NCBI GenBank assembly: GCA_910585715.1
Contig: CAJUEX010000001.1
Coordinates: 62,001 to 126,000, forward strand
Source of the DNA: an uncultured Lachnospiraceae bacterium
Lineage (GTDB): Bacteria > Bacillota > Clostridia > Lachnospirales > Lachnospiraceae
Direction of reading: 5' to 3'
DNA length: 64,000 nt
In this document: positions 34,604 through 43,899 of the stretch, in pieces
How the letters are laid out: the number at the start of each line of letters is the position of its first letter
Position numbering within the stretch: the stretch's first letter is position 1
The notes under the pieces: generated by a model
What the model was told of the DNA's origin: nothing
Databases searched by the model: none
The model's input: only the letters and a program-made list of their open reading frames with translations
Program-made: the position numbers and the translations under genes

Positions 34604-35536
34604 TTATACAAAGCTTATGACTGCTTCTTTCGGAGCCTTTGCTTTTTCCACCTTTACCGCATGAAGGACCGGACCTTCGCTTTTATAATCTTCAAAGTAT
34701 TCCCAGCAGACCTTTGCGGTAACCTGCACCCATTCTTTCTGCTGCAGCGCTTCTGCCTTGTCATATTTGCAGGCATAGCCTAGAAATGCCATATCATCCG
34801 CACAGCAGGTCATTGCCATCCTTCCCGGCACAAAATAACCATCCGGAAACTTTTCAGGCTTTAAGACCATTGCAAGAAATTCTACTGTTTTTCCCACATA
34901 ACGCTCCATGTTGTCCAGCATATCAATATACCAGACCCCATAGCCTGTATCATCCAGGGAAATAAGCTCTGCACTCACATCATATGGAAGGTCTTCCTCT
35001 AAGGTGGCATTTATCTCTCCTTTGGAATCTTCAAAAATAATCTCCGCCTGCTGGTTAATCGCCTTAATATTACGCTTATAATTTGCCAGCTGGCTTTCTA
35101 ACCCGTCGCAGCGGTTCATAATAATCATTTCTGATTTTCTGAGCATTTCCGCCAGCAGGGACTTCATATTGGTAAAATACATGGAAAAGGTGGACCCGTC
35201 AATACAGGTAACCTGCTGCTCCACCTTCCAGTGCCACGGAAGCTTCATGTTCTTTGCATTCCACATACCGTTATACTCGATGATAATGCGGGAAGGCTTA
35301 TGCTTCTTTTCCAGTTCAATCAGCCTGTTGGACTGGAAATCTTCCTCTTCCTCTATAAGCTCCACCACGGTGCGGCTTTTTTTCAGAACCTCCTCCGTAT
35401 AAGTAACTTCACCCTCCTCACAGAGAAGCAACAGGGTCTTCCCTCTTGTCTGAAAGTAAGGCTGTGCTAACGTATAGGTGATAAATTCGCTTTTTCCGCT
35501 GTCTAAAAATCCGTTAATCAAATAAACAGGAATCAT
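34604..35536 (-). CDS. COG0523 (CobW-like) GTPase with a DUF1980-like C-terminal domain
   Basis: A 310-residue protein. The N-terminal half is a G3E-type GTPase: P-loop GFLDSGKSE near 9, IIIEYNGMW (Walker B position) and NRCD (the specificity motif). The CxCC metal motif of most COG0523 members is absent. From about residue 225, GRMAMTCCADDMAFLGYACKY, WVQVTAKV and EGPVLHAVKV match the OB-like DUF1980/YcgQ fold. This makes it a fusion of a metal-chaperone GTPase with a domain otherwise linked to zinc-regulated membrane proteins. It overlaps nothing and lies 21 nt after the other COG0523 gene. Confidence 0.78.
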   Translation of the reverse strand: MIPVYLINGFLDSGKSEFITYTLAQPYFQTRGKTLLLLCEEGEVTYTEEVLKKSRTVVELIEEEEDFQSNRLIELEKKHKPSRIIIEYNGMWNAKNMKLPWHWKVEQQVTCIDGSTFSMYFTNMKSLLAEMLRKSEMIIMNRCDGLESQLANYKRNIKAINQQAEIIFEDSKGEINATLEEDLPYDVSAELISLDDTGYGVWYIDMLDNMERYVGKTVEFLAMVLKPEKFPDGYFVPGRMAMTCCADDMAFLGYACKYDKAEALQQKEWVQVTAKVCWEYFEDYKSEGPVLHAVKVEKAKAPKEAVISFV

Positions 35537-35557
35537 TTTTATCCTTCTTTCTGGCTT

Positions 35558-36751
35558 TTATGCAAATAATTTCTTTAAATTCTCTTCCTGAAGCTTAGAA
35601 CCAATCACGCAGATTTTCCCGGTGTATTCCGGATTGCCGTCCCTTACTTCACTTTCTGCCGGAACATAATCGAAATAAAGGAAGCGTTCACTGTCCTTTG
35701 CCGCCACCATTCCTTTTGCCCGGAGCACAAAGCCATAGGTATCCTTGTCCTCCAATGCCTCTAAAATGCTCAAAATCTGCTCCTTCGTAAATTTTTTGGG
35801 AGTTTCTATGCCCCAGCTTGTAAACACTTCGTCTGCATGATGATGTCCGTGACTGTGGTCATGTCCGCAGGAACAGCTTTCTCCATGGTCATGATGGTGG
35901 TCATGCCCTTCATGGCTGTGATGGCATTCGTCATTCTCATGATGATGGTGTCCGCCCTCTTCATGGTTGTGGCAACATTCTCCATTCTCATGATGGTGCC
36001 CGCACTGTCCATGTCCGTTATGCTCTTCATGCTTCTTGTCATGCTCTTCATGATGATGGTCATGACAGCCGCAGGTACAGTCCTCTCCATGTTCGTGATG
36101 ATGATGATGCTCCTGCTCCTTCATCACTTCTTCAAGCAGCTGTGCCTGAAAATCACTTCTATGCTCCATTGCCTCTAAAATCTGCTCCCCCTTTAAACTG
36201 TCCCATGGGGTCGTAATGATTGCCGCCTTTTCATTATGCTCTCTAATCATTGCCACACAGTCCTTTAGCTTTTCCTCAGTCATCTTATCTGTACGGCTTA
36301 ATATGATAGTTCCGGCATATTCAATCTGATTGGCAAAAAACTCACCAAAGTTTTTCAGGTAGGTCTTACACTTTGTAGCATCCACAACAGCTACAGCGGC
36401 ATTGAGCGCCACGCCTGTTTCCTCCATAACTCCTTCCACTGCCTTTAACACATCGGAAAGCTTTCCTACTCCGGATGGCTCAATCAGCACCCTGTCCGGT
36501 TTATACGTATCAATAACCTCTTTTAAAGATGTTCCGAAATCCCCTACCAGGGAACAGCAGATACATCCTGAATTCATTTCTTTGATTTCAATTCCGGCAT
36601 CCTTTAAAAAGCCACCGTCAATACCGATTTCTCCAAATTCGTTTTCAATGAGTACCACCTGCTCGCCCTGAAAGGACTCCTTTAACAGCTTCTTGATAAG
36701 AGTTGTCTTCCCCGCTCCTAAAAATCCCGATACAACATCAATTTTACTCAT
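35558..36751 (-). CDS. COG0523 GTPase with a very large His/Cys-rich metal-binding insert
   Basis: A G3E-family GTPase of about 397 residues. Motifs: P-loop GFLGAGKTT, GCICC (the metal-binding CxCC), EPSG and the SRTDK specificity loop. Between about 210 and 310 is an insert made almost only of H, E, D, G, C and N, with imperfect repeats (HHHEHGEDCTCGCHDH, HHHENGECCHNHEE). Such inserts buffer or chelate zinc in the ZigA/YciC group. The start at ATG 36751 follows AGAAAGGTG. It precedes the DUF1980 fusion and znuABC, so it probably belongs to a zinc-homeostasis operon or regulon. No Zur box could be identified. Confidence 0.92.
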   Translation of the reverse strand: MSKIDVVSGFLGAGKTTLIKKLLKESFQGEQVVLIENEFGEIGIDGGFLKDAGIEIKEMNSGCICCSLVGDFGTSLKEVIDTYKPDRVLIEPSGVGKLSDVLKAVEGVMEETGVALNAAVAVVDATKCKTYLKNFGEFFANQIEYAGTIILSRTDKMTEEKLKDCVAMIREHNEKAAIITTPWDSLKGEQILEAMEHRSDFQAQLLEEVMKEQEHHHHHEHGEDCTCGCHDHHHEEHDKKHEEHNGHGQCGHHHENGECCHNHEEGGHHHHENDECHHSHEGHDHHHDHGESCSCGHDHSHGHHHADEVFTSWGIETPKKFTKEQILSILEALEDKDTYGFVLRAKGMVAAKDSERFLYFDYVPAESEVRDGNPEYTGKICVIGSKLQEENLKKLFA

Positions 36752-36790
36752 TTCAATCACCTTTCTTCTTTCTATTCAACCATTAGTATA

Positions 36791-38059
36791 TCACATTTTT
36801 TCATTTACGCAAAATTTTCTATATCTTCCAAAATCAGCCTGACTTAAAGAAAGAGAAAGTCTGGTTCCCTGGCTTTCATAGGCTGTTTCCCGAATGATAG
36901 CATGTTTTTGCAGATAAGACACCGCCTGACCTTCCGAAAAAGGAATCAGCATTTCACAATCCACATAGCCCGCCTTTGACATATGAAAAATATGCTGCAC
37001 CAAACTCTCTATATGCTCTTTATTCTTTGCGCTCATATAGATGGCATTCTCTTTTACTTTTGGCAGTGAAAACTCCAGCTCTTTCTTTAAATCCGCCTTA
37101 TTATATACTATCATCATGGGAATATGGGAAGCGCCCAGTTCCTTTAAGGTTTCTTCCGTTACCGCCATATGCTCCTTATAATAAGGGTCTGAAAAATCCA
37201 CTACCTGCAAAAGCAAATCCGCATTTTTCACTTCTTCCAGAGTGGAACGAAATGCTTTAATCAGGTTATGGGGCAGATTGCTGACAAATCCCACCGTATC
37301 AGACAAAAGAAAGCTTCTTTTATCCGGTCCCGTGATTTTACGCACAGTGGTTTCCAAAGTGGCAAAGAGCATATCCTTTTCCAGTACCTTCTTTTCCTCA
37401 TCCTGTACATATAAATCCACCATCTGATTCATGATTGTAGACTTTCCTGCATTAGTATAGCCTACAAGCGCCACCTGAAATTCTCCGTTCCTTAAACGCC
37501 TTTTTCTCTGAGTGTCCCGTTCCCTGGATATATCCTCTAACTCTTTTCTAAGCTCACTGAGCCTGTGTTCAATTTTTCTCCGGTCAAGCTCCAGCTTTTT
37601 TTCCCCGGATCCTTTATTGCTAAGACCGCTTCCGCCACCCTGCCTGCTCAGCGCTTCATGGAGCCCTACCAGCCTTGGAAGCATATATTGAAGCCTTGCA
37701 GTCTCTACCTGCAGTTTGGCTTCCCTTGTCTTTGCCCTCGTAGAAAAAATCTCCAAAATCAAAGTTGTTCTGTCTAAAATAGGAAGCTTCAGTTCCTTTT
37801 GCAGGTTACGAAGCTGGGAAGGGCTTAAGGCATTGTCAAATACAAGAACTTCTGCTCCTGTTTCCTCTGCTTTTTCCCGCACTTCTTCCACTTTTCCCGT
37901 TCCGATATAGAAAGCTTTATTGGCAATTGGAAGGGTTTGTTCAATGATAGAGACTACTTCCATGCCGCAGGCTTCTGCAAGGGATGACAGTTCTGCCTTG
38001 GAGTGGGGATGGGTGGGGGTGTTGTTTAGATTCAGGCATATTAAGAGTGCTTTTTCCAT
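36791..38059 (-). CDS. hflX: Ribosome-associated GTPase HflX
   Basis: A 422-residue HflX: the N-terminal ND1 domain with GTGKVEEVREKAEE near 55 and FDNALSPSQLRNL, the coiled-coil linker (LDRRKIEHRLSELRKELEDI, then RDTQRKRR), the G domain with GYTNAGKST near 205, DTVGFVSNLPHNLIKAFRSTLEEV and NKADL. It releases stalled ribosomes. It lies upstream of the zinc genes on the same strand with a 39-nt gap, so read-through is possible. Confidence 0.97.
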   Translation of the reverse strand: MEKALLICLNLNNTPTHPHSKAELSSLAEACGMEVVSIIEQTLPIANKAFYIGTGKVEEVREKAEETGAEVLVFDNALSPSQLRNLQKELKLPILDRTTLILEIFSTRAKTREAKLQVETARLQYMLPRLVGLHEALSRQGGGSGLSNKGSGEKKLELDRRKIEHRLSELRKELEDISRERDTQRKRRLRNGEFQVALVGYTNAGKSTIMNQMVDLYVQDEEKKVLEKDMLFATLETTVRKITGPDKRSFLLSDTVGFVSNLPHNLIKAFRSTLEEVKNADLLLQVVDFSDPYYKEHMAVTEETLKELGASHIPMMIVYNKADLKKELEFSLPKVKENAIYMSAKNKEHIESLVQHIFHMSKAGYVDCEMLIPFSEGQAVSYLQKHAIIRETAYESQGTRLSLSLSQADFGRYRKFCVNEKM

Positions 38060-38217
38060 GATAGATTCCTTTTTTTATATTTTAGGTTGTGAGGATACTT
38101 GGATGAATAAAATGGATGCTTTTTATGGCTGGTGAGGCAGGATATAGCATGAAGTCCACTTTTCCCTCTCAAGCAGTCTGAACTATTGCTTGTTTTAATT
38201 TGCAATATCCACAAACT

Positions 38218-39231
38218 CTATTGTGCTTTAAATAACTCCGGATATTCTTCCATCAGCTCCTGATAAAATCTCTCCGTACCCTTCTTGTTCAGGTGGTCTG
38301 CATCCCCGAAGCAGTCATTTGGATAAGCAGTCAGGTCAGTATCAAAAATAACGTTTTCATGCCATGACTGCAACGCTTCCATGTATTGGGCATAGTGGGT
38401 TTTAAAATCTTCTGTGAGAATGGCATAGGAGGCTTCATTCATAGGCATATTTTTTACAATTACATGGATATTATTATCACTGCATAAGGATAATAGCTCC
38501 CACAACATATAATGAGTTATTATGCGATTTGGCAAAAAGTTGGTTACTTTTGCTTCACCGTTGAAGCTGTCGCTGTAATCTGCTGTGCCATAGTAGCTTT
38601 GTCCTCTTCCCGCTTCCATCTGTGCATATTTATCTTTTGTTTTTTGATAACGGAATACAAAGCCTGCTTTTTTTAAGGCAGTGGCATATTTATTTGGCAT
38701 ATATGCTTTGTACATCACATATTCCACCGGATAGTTGTCTATGAGAATACTCTGATTGTCTTCATATTCATATTCTTTTGCAATATTTATGATTTCCATA
38801 AAATCTTCGGTATCCATTGTGTGGAAATAGACACTTCTTGTCCAAAGAGTGTCCACATCCGTATAATGCATTGGCGCATAGGACAAAATCACCGTTTCCG
38901 GTACCGGATGGTTTTCCAGATATTCCTTCAGGGAATAATACCCCTCAATGGGGGTTGCTCCTCCCAAAGACAGATTATAGCAGTCTTTTGCAAACCAATC
39001 CGGCACAAACCCTGCCTTTGCCCGGGAATCCCCTAAAATAATTACAGAATTCTCTTCCCTGCTCCCTTTCACATAATCCTTCTGCTGTTTGTACATGGCA
39101 TATTCATCATCCATATAATACTCCGGGAAAAAAGCACAATACAAGGGCAGCAATACAAAAAACGGCACCAACAATATGAGCAGCTTCCCTGCTGTTTTTC
39201 CGATTTCCTTCCACATTCGCTTTTTATCCAT
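38218..39231 (-). CDS. SGNH-hydrolase-like membrane protein next to MBOAT
   Basis: A 337-residue protein with one N-terminal membrane helix (about 16-35) and an extracellular SGNH-type domain: ILGDSRAKAG (S as nucleophile candidate, blocks GDS), then GGATPIEGYYSL and the closing D-x-D-H-L of DADHLNKKG. This family partners MBOAT enzymes in modifying extracellular polysaccharides (as AlgJ/X, DltD). The neighbour immediately upstream in transcription is an MBOAT (39338-40753), 106 nt away. The ATG start is followed by a basic segment (KKRMWKEIGK). Confidence 0.83.
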   Translation of the reverse strand: MDKKRMWKEIGKTAGKLLILLVPFFVLLPLYCAFFPEYYMDDEYAMYKQQKDYVKGSREENSVIILGDSRAKAGFVPDWFAKDCYNLSLGGATPIEGYYSLKEYLENHPVPETVILSYAPMHYTDVDTLWTRSVYFHTMDTEDFMEIINIAKEYEYEDNQSILIDNYPVEYVMYKAYMPNKYATALKKAGFVFRYQKTKDKYAQMEAGRGQSYYGTADYSDSFNGEAKVTNFLPNRIITHYMLWELLSLCSDNNIHVIVKNMPMNEASYAILTEDFKTHYAQYMEALQSWHENVIFDTDLTAYPNDCFGDADHLNKKGTERFYQELMEEYPELFKAQ

Positions 39232-39337
39232 TTCTTTATCGTTCCCGCATATATTTCTAAATTAATAGTGGCATTATTCTATTTTTATCCGTATAACATT
39301 CTCTGCACATTTCCCCATCTCCCAACCATACCTTCGT

Positions 39338-40753
39338 CTAAAACTGAAAATACACAAACTCCCTCGCATTAAAAGAAGCAAACAGCAAAAAGAACAACAT
39401 AAACCCATAATACAGCGCCCACCTCGCCTTTACAGGCAATGCGGAAATTCTCTCAAGGGGATCTGTTTTCAAAGCAGCATAATCATAAACCCCAAGCACT
39501 AAAACAGGCACGATCACACTAAATCCATCCAGAGCCGTCATATGAAAATCCCTTATCCCATTCAAAACATAGCTTACCGGCGAAGAAATTCCAACCCACA
39601 TATGGCTCAGCACATAAAAGGCTTCCCCTATAGTATCCGCCCGGAAAAAAATCCATCCAATCACCACAAGGAAAAAAGTAACCGCCCGGTTTTGAAATTT
39701 CCCAAACCATTTTCCAAGAGCCTTTTCCAGCACTTGTCCCACTCCATGGAAAAGTCCCCACAGCAGAAATGTATAATTAGCGCCATGCCAAAGGCCGCTT
39801 GCCAAAAACGTGACAATCAGGTTCCACTGCTTCCTCACCCCGGACACCCGGTTCCCTCCAAGTGGAATATACACATAATCCCGAAACCATGTGGACAAGG
39901 AAATATGCCATCTGCTCCAAAATTCCTTTAAGGAGCGAGCAAAATATGGACTTTTAAAGTTCGTCATCAAATCAATGCCAAACAGCTTTCCGCAGCCAAT
40001 GGCAATATCCGAATAGCCGGAAAAGTCGCAGTAAATCTGCATGGCAAACAGCAAGGTTGCCAGAAACAGGGAAAAGCCTTTGTAATAGTGGCTTTCCGAA
40101 TAAATCTGATCCACATAGATTCCTACCGTATCGGCAATGACCAGCTTTTTAAAAAATCCCCATGCCATCAGCTTAAGCCCGTAGGAAGCCTTTTCATAGG
40201 AAAAAAACTGCTCTTTCCTGATTTGGGGAAGCAGATTTTCCGTCCTTTCAATGGGCCCTGCCACTAACTGGGGGAAAAATGCAATAAAAGCCGCATATTT
40301 TATAAAGTTTTTTTCCGGCTCCGCTTTTCCCTTATACACATCAATCACATAGCTTAAGGTCTGAAAGGTGTAAAAGGAAATCCCCACCGGAAGCATAAAC
40401 TGCAACGCAACGGGATGCAGAGGAATTGCAAACCGCTCACAAACTGCATTCAGAGAGCCTAAAAACAGATTGGAATATTTAAAGAAAAACAGTATACCCA
40501 GACTTGCCACCAAAGTAAGGCTTAAAAGAATCTTTCTTTTCTTCCGGAACTGCTTTTCTTTTAGAAGCAGACCACTTACATAAGAAACAAAGGTGGTAAA
40601 CAAAATTAAAACTACATACTTTGCATTCCAGCTCATATAAAAATAATAGCTTGCCAGAAATAAAAGTATATAGCGGTATTTATGGGGCAATGCCCAGTAT
40701 AAAATAAATACAATTGGTAAAAAAACGGCAAACGCCAAGGAATTAAACAGCAT
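39338..40753 (-). CDS. MBOAT-family O-acyltransferase (AlgI-like)
   Basis: A 471-residue membrane-bound acyltransferase. Diagnostic sequence: LKEFWSRWHISLSTWFRDYVYIPLGGNR, and FLASGLWHGANYTFLLWG with the catalytic histidine. About ten to eleven transmembrane segments. AlgI and its relatives acetylate extracellular polymers using acyl donors from the cytoplasm. The start ATG at 40753 follows AGGGGGAG closely. It begins 34 nt after the 3' end of rnpB. Confidence 0.94.
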   Translation of the reverse strand: MLFNSLAFAVFLPIVFILYWALPHKYRYILLFLASYYFYMSWNAKYVVLILFTTFVSYVSGLLLKEKQFRKKRKILLSLTLVASLGILFFFKYSNLFLGSLNAVCERFAIPLHPVALQFMLPVGISFYTFQTLSYVIDVYKGKAEPEKNFIKYAAFIAFFPQLVAGPIERTENLLPQIRKEQFFSYEKASYGLKLMAWGFFKKLVIADTVGIYVDQIYSESHYYKGFSLFLATLLFAMQIYCDFSGYSDIAIGCGKLFGIDLMTNFKSPYFARSLKEFWSRWHISLSTWFRDYVYIPLGGNRVSGVRKQWNLIVTFLASGLWHGANYTFLLWGLFHGVGQVLEKALGKWFGKFQNRAVTFFLVVIGWIFFRADTIGEAFYVLSHMWVGISSPVSYVLNGIRDFHMTALDGFSVIVPVLVLGVYDYAALKTDPLERISALPVKARWALYYGFMLFFLLFASFNAREFVYFQF

Positions 40754-40786
40754 GGCTCCCCCTGTTTATAACAAATATAAAAAAGT

Positions 40787-41128
40787 AAGCAGGACGATAA
40801 GCCGGGTTCTGTCGCGAATGGTCATCTATCTAGGACATTTGTTACCAAATGCCTCAAGCAACCTACCTGAAAACCTGACGGGCAGCCAGATTGTTTTCTG
40901 TTTGGTCTTGCTTCGGATGGGGTTTACATATGCCCTTTCTGTTACCAGAAAGGCGGTAGTCTCTTACACTGCCCTTCCAACCTTACCGGCGGACAATGCC
41001 CGCTGGCGGTATATTTCTGTTGCACTATCCTTGGAGTCGCCTCCACCGGACGTTATCCGGCATCCTGCCCTGTGAAGCCCGGACTTTCCTCGCCTGCCAG
41101 AAGGCAGCCGCGACCATTTGTCCTACTT
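40787..41128 (-). ncRNA. rnpB: RNase P RNA
   Basis: On the minus strand the RNA has GAGGAAAGTCCGGGCTTC near its 5' end and ATAAGCCGGGTTCTGTC near its 3' end, the universal conserved CR I and CR V strands. P1 is formed by AAGTAGGAC (41120-41128) and GTCCTGCTT (40787-40795). Length of about 342 nt and layout fit a bacterial RNase P RNA. A T run follows the 3' end. Confidence 0.95.
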
Positions 41129-41151
41129 ACATCTTTCACATTAAAATCTGA

Positions 41152-41240
41152 TTTTTTTACATATATTTTTTACATATATTTTTTACATATATTTTTTCAC
41201 ATATATTTTTTTATATATTCTTTTATATATTTCTTCGCAT
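41152..41240. repeat. AT-rich tandem repeat upstream of rnpB
   Basis: About four to six imperfect copies of a 13-bp unit (TTTTTTACATATA), degrading into TTTATATA variants. It lies directly upstream (minus strand) of rnpB, so it may include its promoter or an UP-like element. Confidence 0.75.
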
Positions 41241-41291
41241 ATGCTTTATCATATATACTTTCTTACACACATTTCTTTGTAAATATATATT

Positions 41292-41422
41292 TATTCCCGC
41301 GAGCAACGAGCCAAGTGATTGCGTGCAGGCATTTGGCGACTGCCGCGAGGGTCAAATACCCCGCCCCTTGGAGCGTTTCAAGTTTGACGCCCTGTTGCTT
41401 GCGGCGGGGTCTTTGGCTTACA
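41292..41422 (+). repeat. Dispersed ~130 bp repeat, copy B
   Basis: The sequence GCGAGCAACGAGCC, ATTGCGTGCA, GCATTTGGCGACTGCCGC, GGTCAAATACC and GCGTTTCAAGTTTGA matches copies A and C; it ends with the C-rich/G-rich pair ACCCCGCC...GGCGGGGT. It sits between rnpB and the kinase stop at 41430. Confidence 0.82.
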
Positions 41423-41429
41423 AGAACCA

Positions 41430-43082
41430 TCATACATTGAAGCAACTACCTCCCACAAATTCCCGCACAATGGAATTGTTGGGAAGGTTCTCGCTGCTGA
41501 CACCCAAAAAGTAATCCAAAAACTTTAAAAGCCTTTTTGCTTCATAGTATTCCGGCTCTTCCTTTGAAATCTCAAATAAAAGCGGCTCTGCAAACTGCTT
41601 TAATACTGCCAGCTCATAAATCAGAGCGGAGTTGAAAAACGCATCGGCGCTTTCCTGAAAAGGAAAGATATTTTCCTCTTCGCCCCTTCTTACGGAGCTC
41701 CACATCTGAATGGTCCGCTTTGCAGCAGTGCCTCTTGTTCTGGCATCCCTTACCATGCGCCTTATGAGCCTGCCGTCCGTAGTGGGAATGCGGTTATGGT
41801 CGTCAATATTCAGACTGGTCAGGGCGCTTATATAAATTTTGTATTTGCTGCTGTTCGGCAGGGCATGGGACATTTTATCGTTTAAGGCATGGATTCCCTC
41901 AATCACTAAAATATCATCTTCCCCCAGCCTTTTCTTATTTCCTTTATACTCTCTCTTCCCTATTTTAAAATTAAAGGTTGGAAGCTCCACTTCCTTTCCG
42001 TCTAATAAAGCGCACATGTCCTTGTTGAACTGTTCTAAATCAATAGCCTCCAGACACTCGAAATTATAATCTCCGTTTTCGTCCTTCGGGGTCTTCTCCC
42101 GGTCCACAAAATAATCATCCACTGCAATAGGATGGGGAGTCAGCCCATAAGTGCGCAACTGTATGGAAAGCCTGTGGGAAAAGGTAGTCTTTCCGCTGGA
42201 GGAAGGGCCTGCAATCATAACAAATTTCACGCCGCCCCTTGCCGCAATTTCTTCGGCAATTTCTCCGATTCTTCTTTCCTGCAGGGCTTCCTGTACTAAA
42301 ACCAGCTCGCTTAAATTTCCGGCACAAATCTGATTATTCAAATCTCCTACTGTATCGATTCCAAGCTTTCTTCCCCAGTCATCAGCCTGCCTTAATGTTT
42401 CAAACAATTTCTGCCTTGGTTTAAATTCTTCTATCAGCTTCGGTTCATGACGTTCCGGCAGATTCAGCATCAATCCGCCCTCATAATAAGAAACCTGAAA
42501 ATATTTCACATAGCCTGTGCTCGGCAGCATATGTCCGTAAAAATAATCAAAATAACCATCCAGCTCATATACATTCACCGTAGAGCTTCTCCTGTAATGG
42601 AACAGCTTTTCCTTATCCCCCATGCCCCTGTTCTTAAAAAGCCTGTTGGCATAATCAATGGGATAGGCATCCTTTCTAATAGGCAGATTTGCTTTTACAA
42701 GCTCTTTCATCCTGTCATTCACCTGCCCTGCCAGCTTTTGTGTGATTTCCAGTTCCCCGCAGCTGCAGTAATACCCCTTTCCAATGGCAAATTCCACCTT
42801 GATTTTTGCCGCCGCTTCCACTCCCAGAATATCTGATACAGCCTTAAGCAATAATAGGGTAGCCGTTCTTACATAGGTCTTATGTCCGGACGACTCATGC
42901 AGGGTAATAAAACTGATTTCACAAGGTTTCTTTAATGTCTTATGCAATTCTGTCATTTTCCCATTTACATAGACAAGTGCAATTAAGTCATCATATTCTC
43001 CCTGGTATTCATTTGCAATTGCTTCATAGGATATTCCTTTTGGATATTCCTTTTCTTTTCCTCCGATTGTTACTTTTATCAT
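41430..43082 (-). CDS. udk: Uridine kinase with TGS and ThrRS-like second domain
   Basis: A 550-residue protein. The first ~65 residues form a TGS domain (VTIGGKEKEYPKGISYEAIA), followed by a region similar to the threonyl-tRNA synthetase second domain (to about 260), then the P-loop kinase: IAGPSSSGKTTFSHRLS near 305, VDDYFVDRE and IEGIHALND. This three-part nucleoside kinase is common in Clostridia. It phosphorylates uridine or cytidine in salvage. The start at ATG 43082 follows AGAGGAAAAC; 20 extra N-terminal codons are not supported. Last gene of the dgt-dnaG-rpoD cluster. Confidence 0.93.
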   Translation of the reverse strand: MIKVTIGGKEKEYPKGISYEAIANEYQGEYDDLIALVYVNGKMTELHKTLKKPCEISFITLHESSGHKTYVRTATLLLLKAVSDILGVEAAAKIKVEFAIGKGYYCSCGELEITQKLAGQVNDRMKELVKANLPIRKDAYPIDYANRLFKNRGMGDKEKLFHYRRSSTVNVYELDGYFDYFYGHMLPSTGYVKYFQVSYYEGGLMLNLPERHEPKLIEEFKPRQKLFETLRQADDWGRKLGIDTVGDLNNQICAGNLSELVLVQEALQERRIGEIAEEIAARGGVKFVMIAGPSSSGKTTFSHRLSIQLRTYGLTPHPIAVDDYFVDREKTPKDENGDYNFECLEAIDLEQFNKDMCALLDGKEVELPTFNFKIGKREYKGNKKRLGEDDILVIEGIHALNDKMSHALPNSSKYKIYISALTSLNIDDHNRIPTTDGRLIRRMVRDARTRGTAAKRTIQMWSSVRRGEEENIFPFQESADAFFNSALIYELAVLKQFAEPLLFEISKEEPEYYEAKRLLKFLDYFLGVSSENLPNNSIVREFVGGSCFNV

Positions 43083-43104
43083 ACTTGTTTTCCTCTTCTC
43101 ATAG

Positions 43105-43887
43105 CTATATAACCACAAATGGCGGTTCCTGTTCCGGTGCAATTACCTCTATATCCTTACATTCCCTGTTTAAATATTCCTTCATATAAGGCACAAAAAT
43201 CTGCTCCAGCCCGAAATGACCGGCATCAATGATAAAAAGCCCCTGGGCTTTTGCGTCAATGCCATCGTGATGGTCAATATCCCCTGTAATCATCACATCA
43301 GCGCCGCCGTCAATGGCTGCTCTTATCATGGACTTTCCGGAACCGGGCAGTATTGCCGCTGTTTCCAAATCCGCTTCCAAATCTCCAAACACCTTTACAT
43401 GGGCAATGCCGAACTCGTTCTTTACAAGCTGCGCACATTCCCATAGGGTCATTACTTTTGGAAGCCTTCCGATTCTTCCAAACCCTTCCTTGGAAATTTC
43501 ATCTTCAAAGGTTGTCTCCAGAACTTTTCTGTTTTTCAGCCCGATTTCATCTGCTGCCGCATCCGCCATTCCCATCACATCAAAATTTGTGTGCATGGCA
43601 TAATAGCATATATCATGTTGTATTAACTTTATGAGGCGCCGGCCTATAAAATGCTCACCTGTTATTTTCTTAACCGGCTTAAAAATCATGGGATGGTGCG
43701 TCAAAAGCATGTCTGCTTCCTTTTTCACAGCCTCCTCCACCACTTCATCCGTTGCATCCAAAGCTATATAAATCCGCCTTACTTCCTTATCCTGTCTTCC
43801 CGTCTGAAGCCCTACATTATCCCATTCACTGGCATACATAAGAGGAGAGAGCTCCTCTAACTTCTCCATAACCTTTTCGCACCTCAT
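43105..43887 (-). CDS. Nif3-like dinuclear metal protein
   Basis: A 260-residue member of the NIF3/YqfO (GTP cyclohydrolase I type 2-like) family. Metal ligands are visible as LLTHHPMIF near 60 (H-H), YAMHTNFD near 100, and GDIDHHDG plus DAGHFGLE near the C-terminus. Function of the family is not settled; YqfO-type proteins form a hexamer with a di-metal centre. The ATG at 43887 follows GGAGGGA. It sits directly after trmK (12-nt gap), a conserved neighbourhood in Firmicutes. Confidence 0.95.
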   Translation of the reverse strand: MRCEKVMEKLEELSPLMYASEWDNVGLQTGRQDKEVRRIYIALDATDEVVEEAVKKEADMLLTHHPMIFKPVKKITGEHFIGRRLIKLIQHDICYYAMHTNFDVMGMADAAADEIGLKNRKVLETTFEDEISKEGFGRIGRLPKVMTLWECAQLVKNEFGIAHVKVFGDLEADLETAAILPGSGKSMIRAAIDGGADVMITGDIDHHDGIDAKAQGLFIIDAGHFGLEQIFVPYMKEYLNRECKDIEVIAPEQEPPFVVI

Positions 43888-43899
43888 AATCAATCCCTC

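Noticed and set aside
35806..36178. Long frames made of Met, Thr and Val repeats on both strands over the His-rich GTPase insert
   Set aside because: They are shadows of the CAT/CAC/GAC-rich histidine codons of 35558-36751; no RBS or family features.
41152..41240. Possible CRISPR array
   Set aside because: The units are 13 bp, adjacent and without spacers.
41072..41440. 122-residue plus-strand frame rich in Phe, Tyr, Ile and His
   Set aside because: It is the translation of rnpB antisense, the AT-rich tandem repeat and dispersed repeat copy B.
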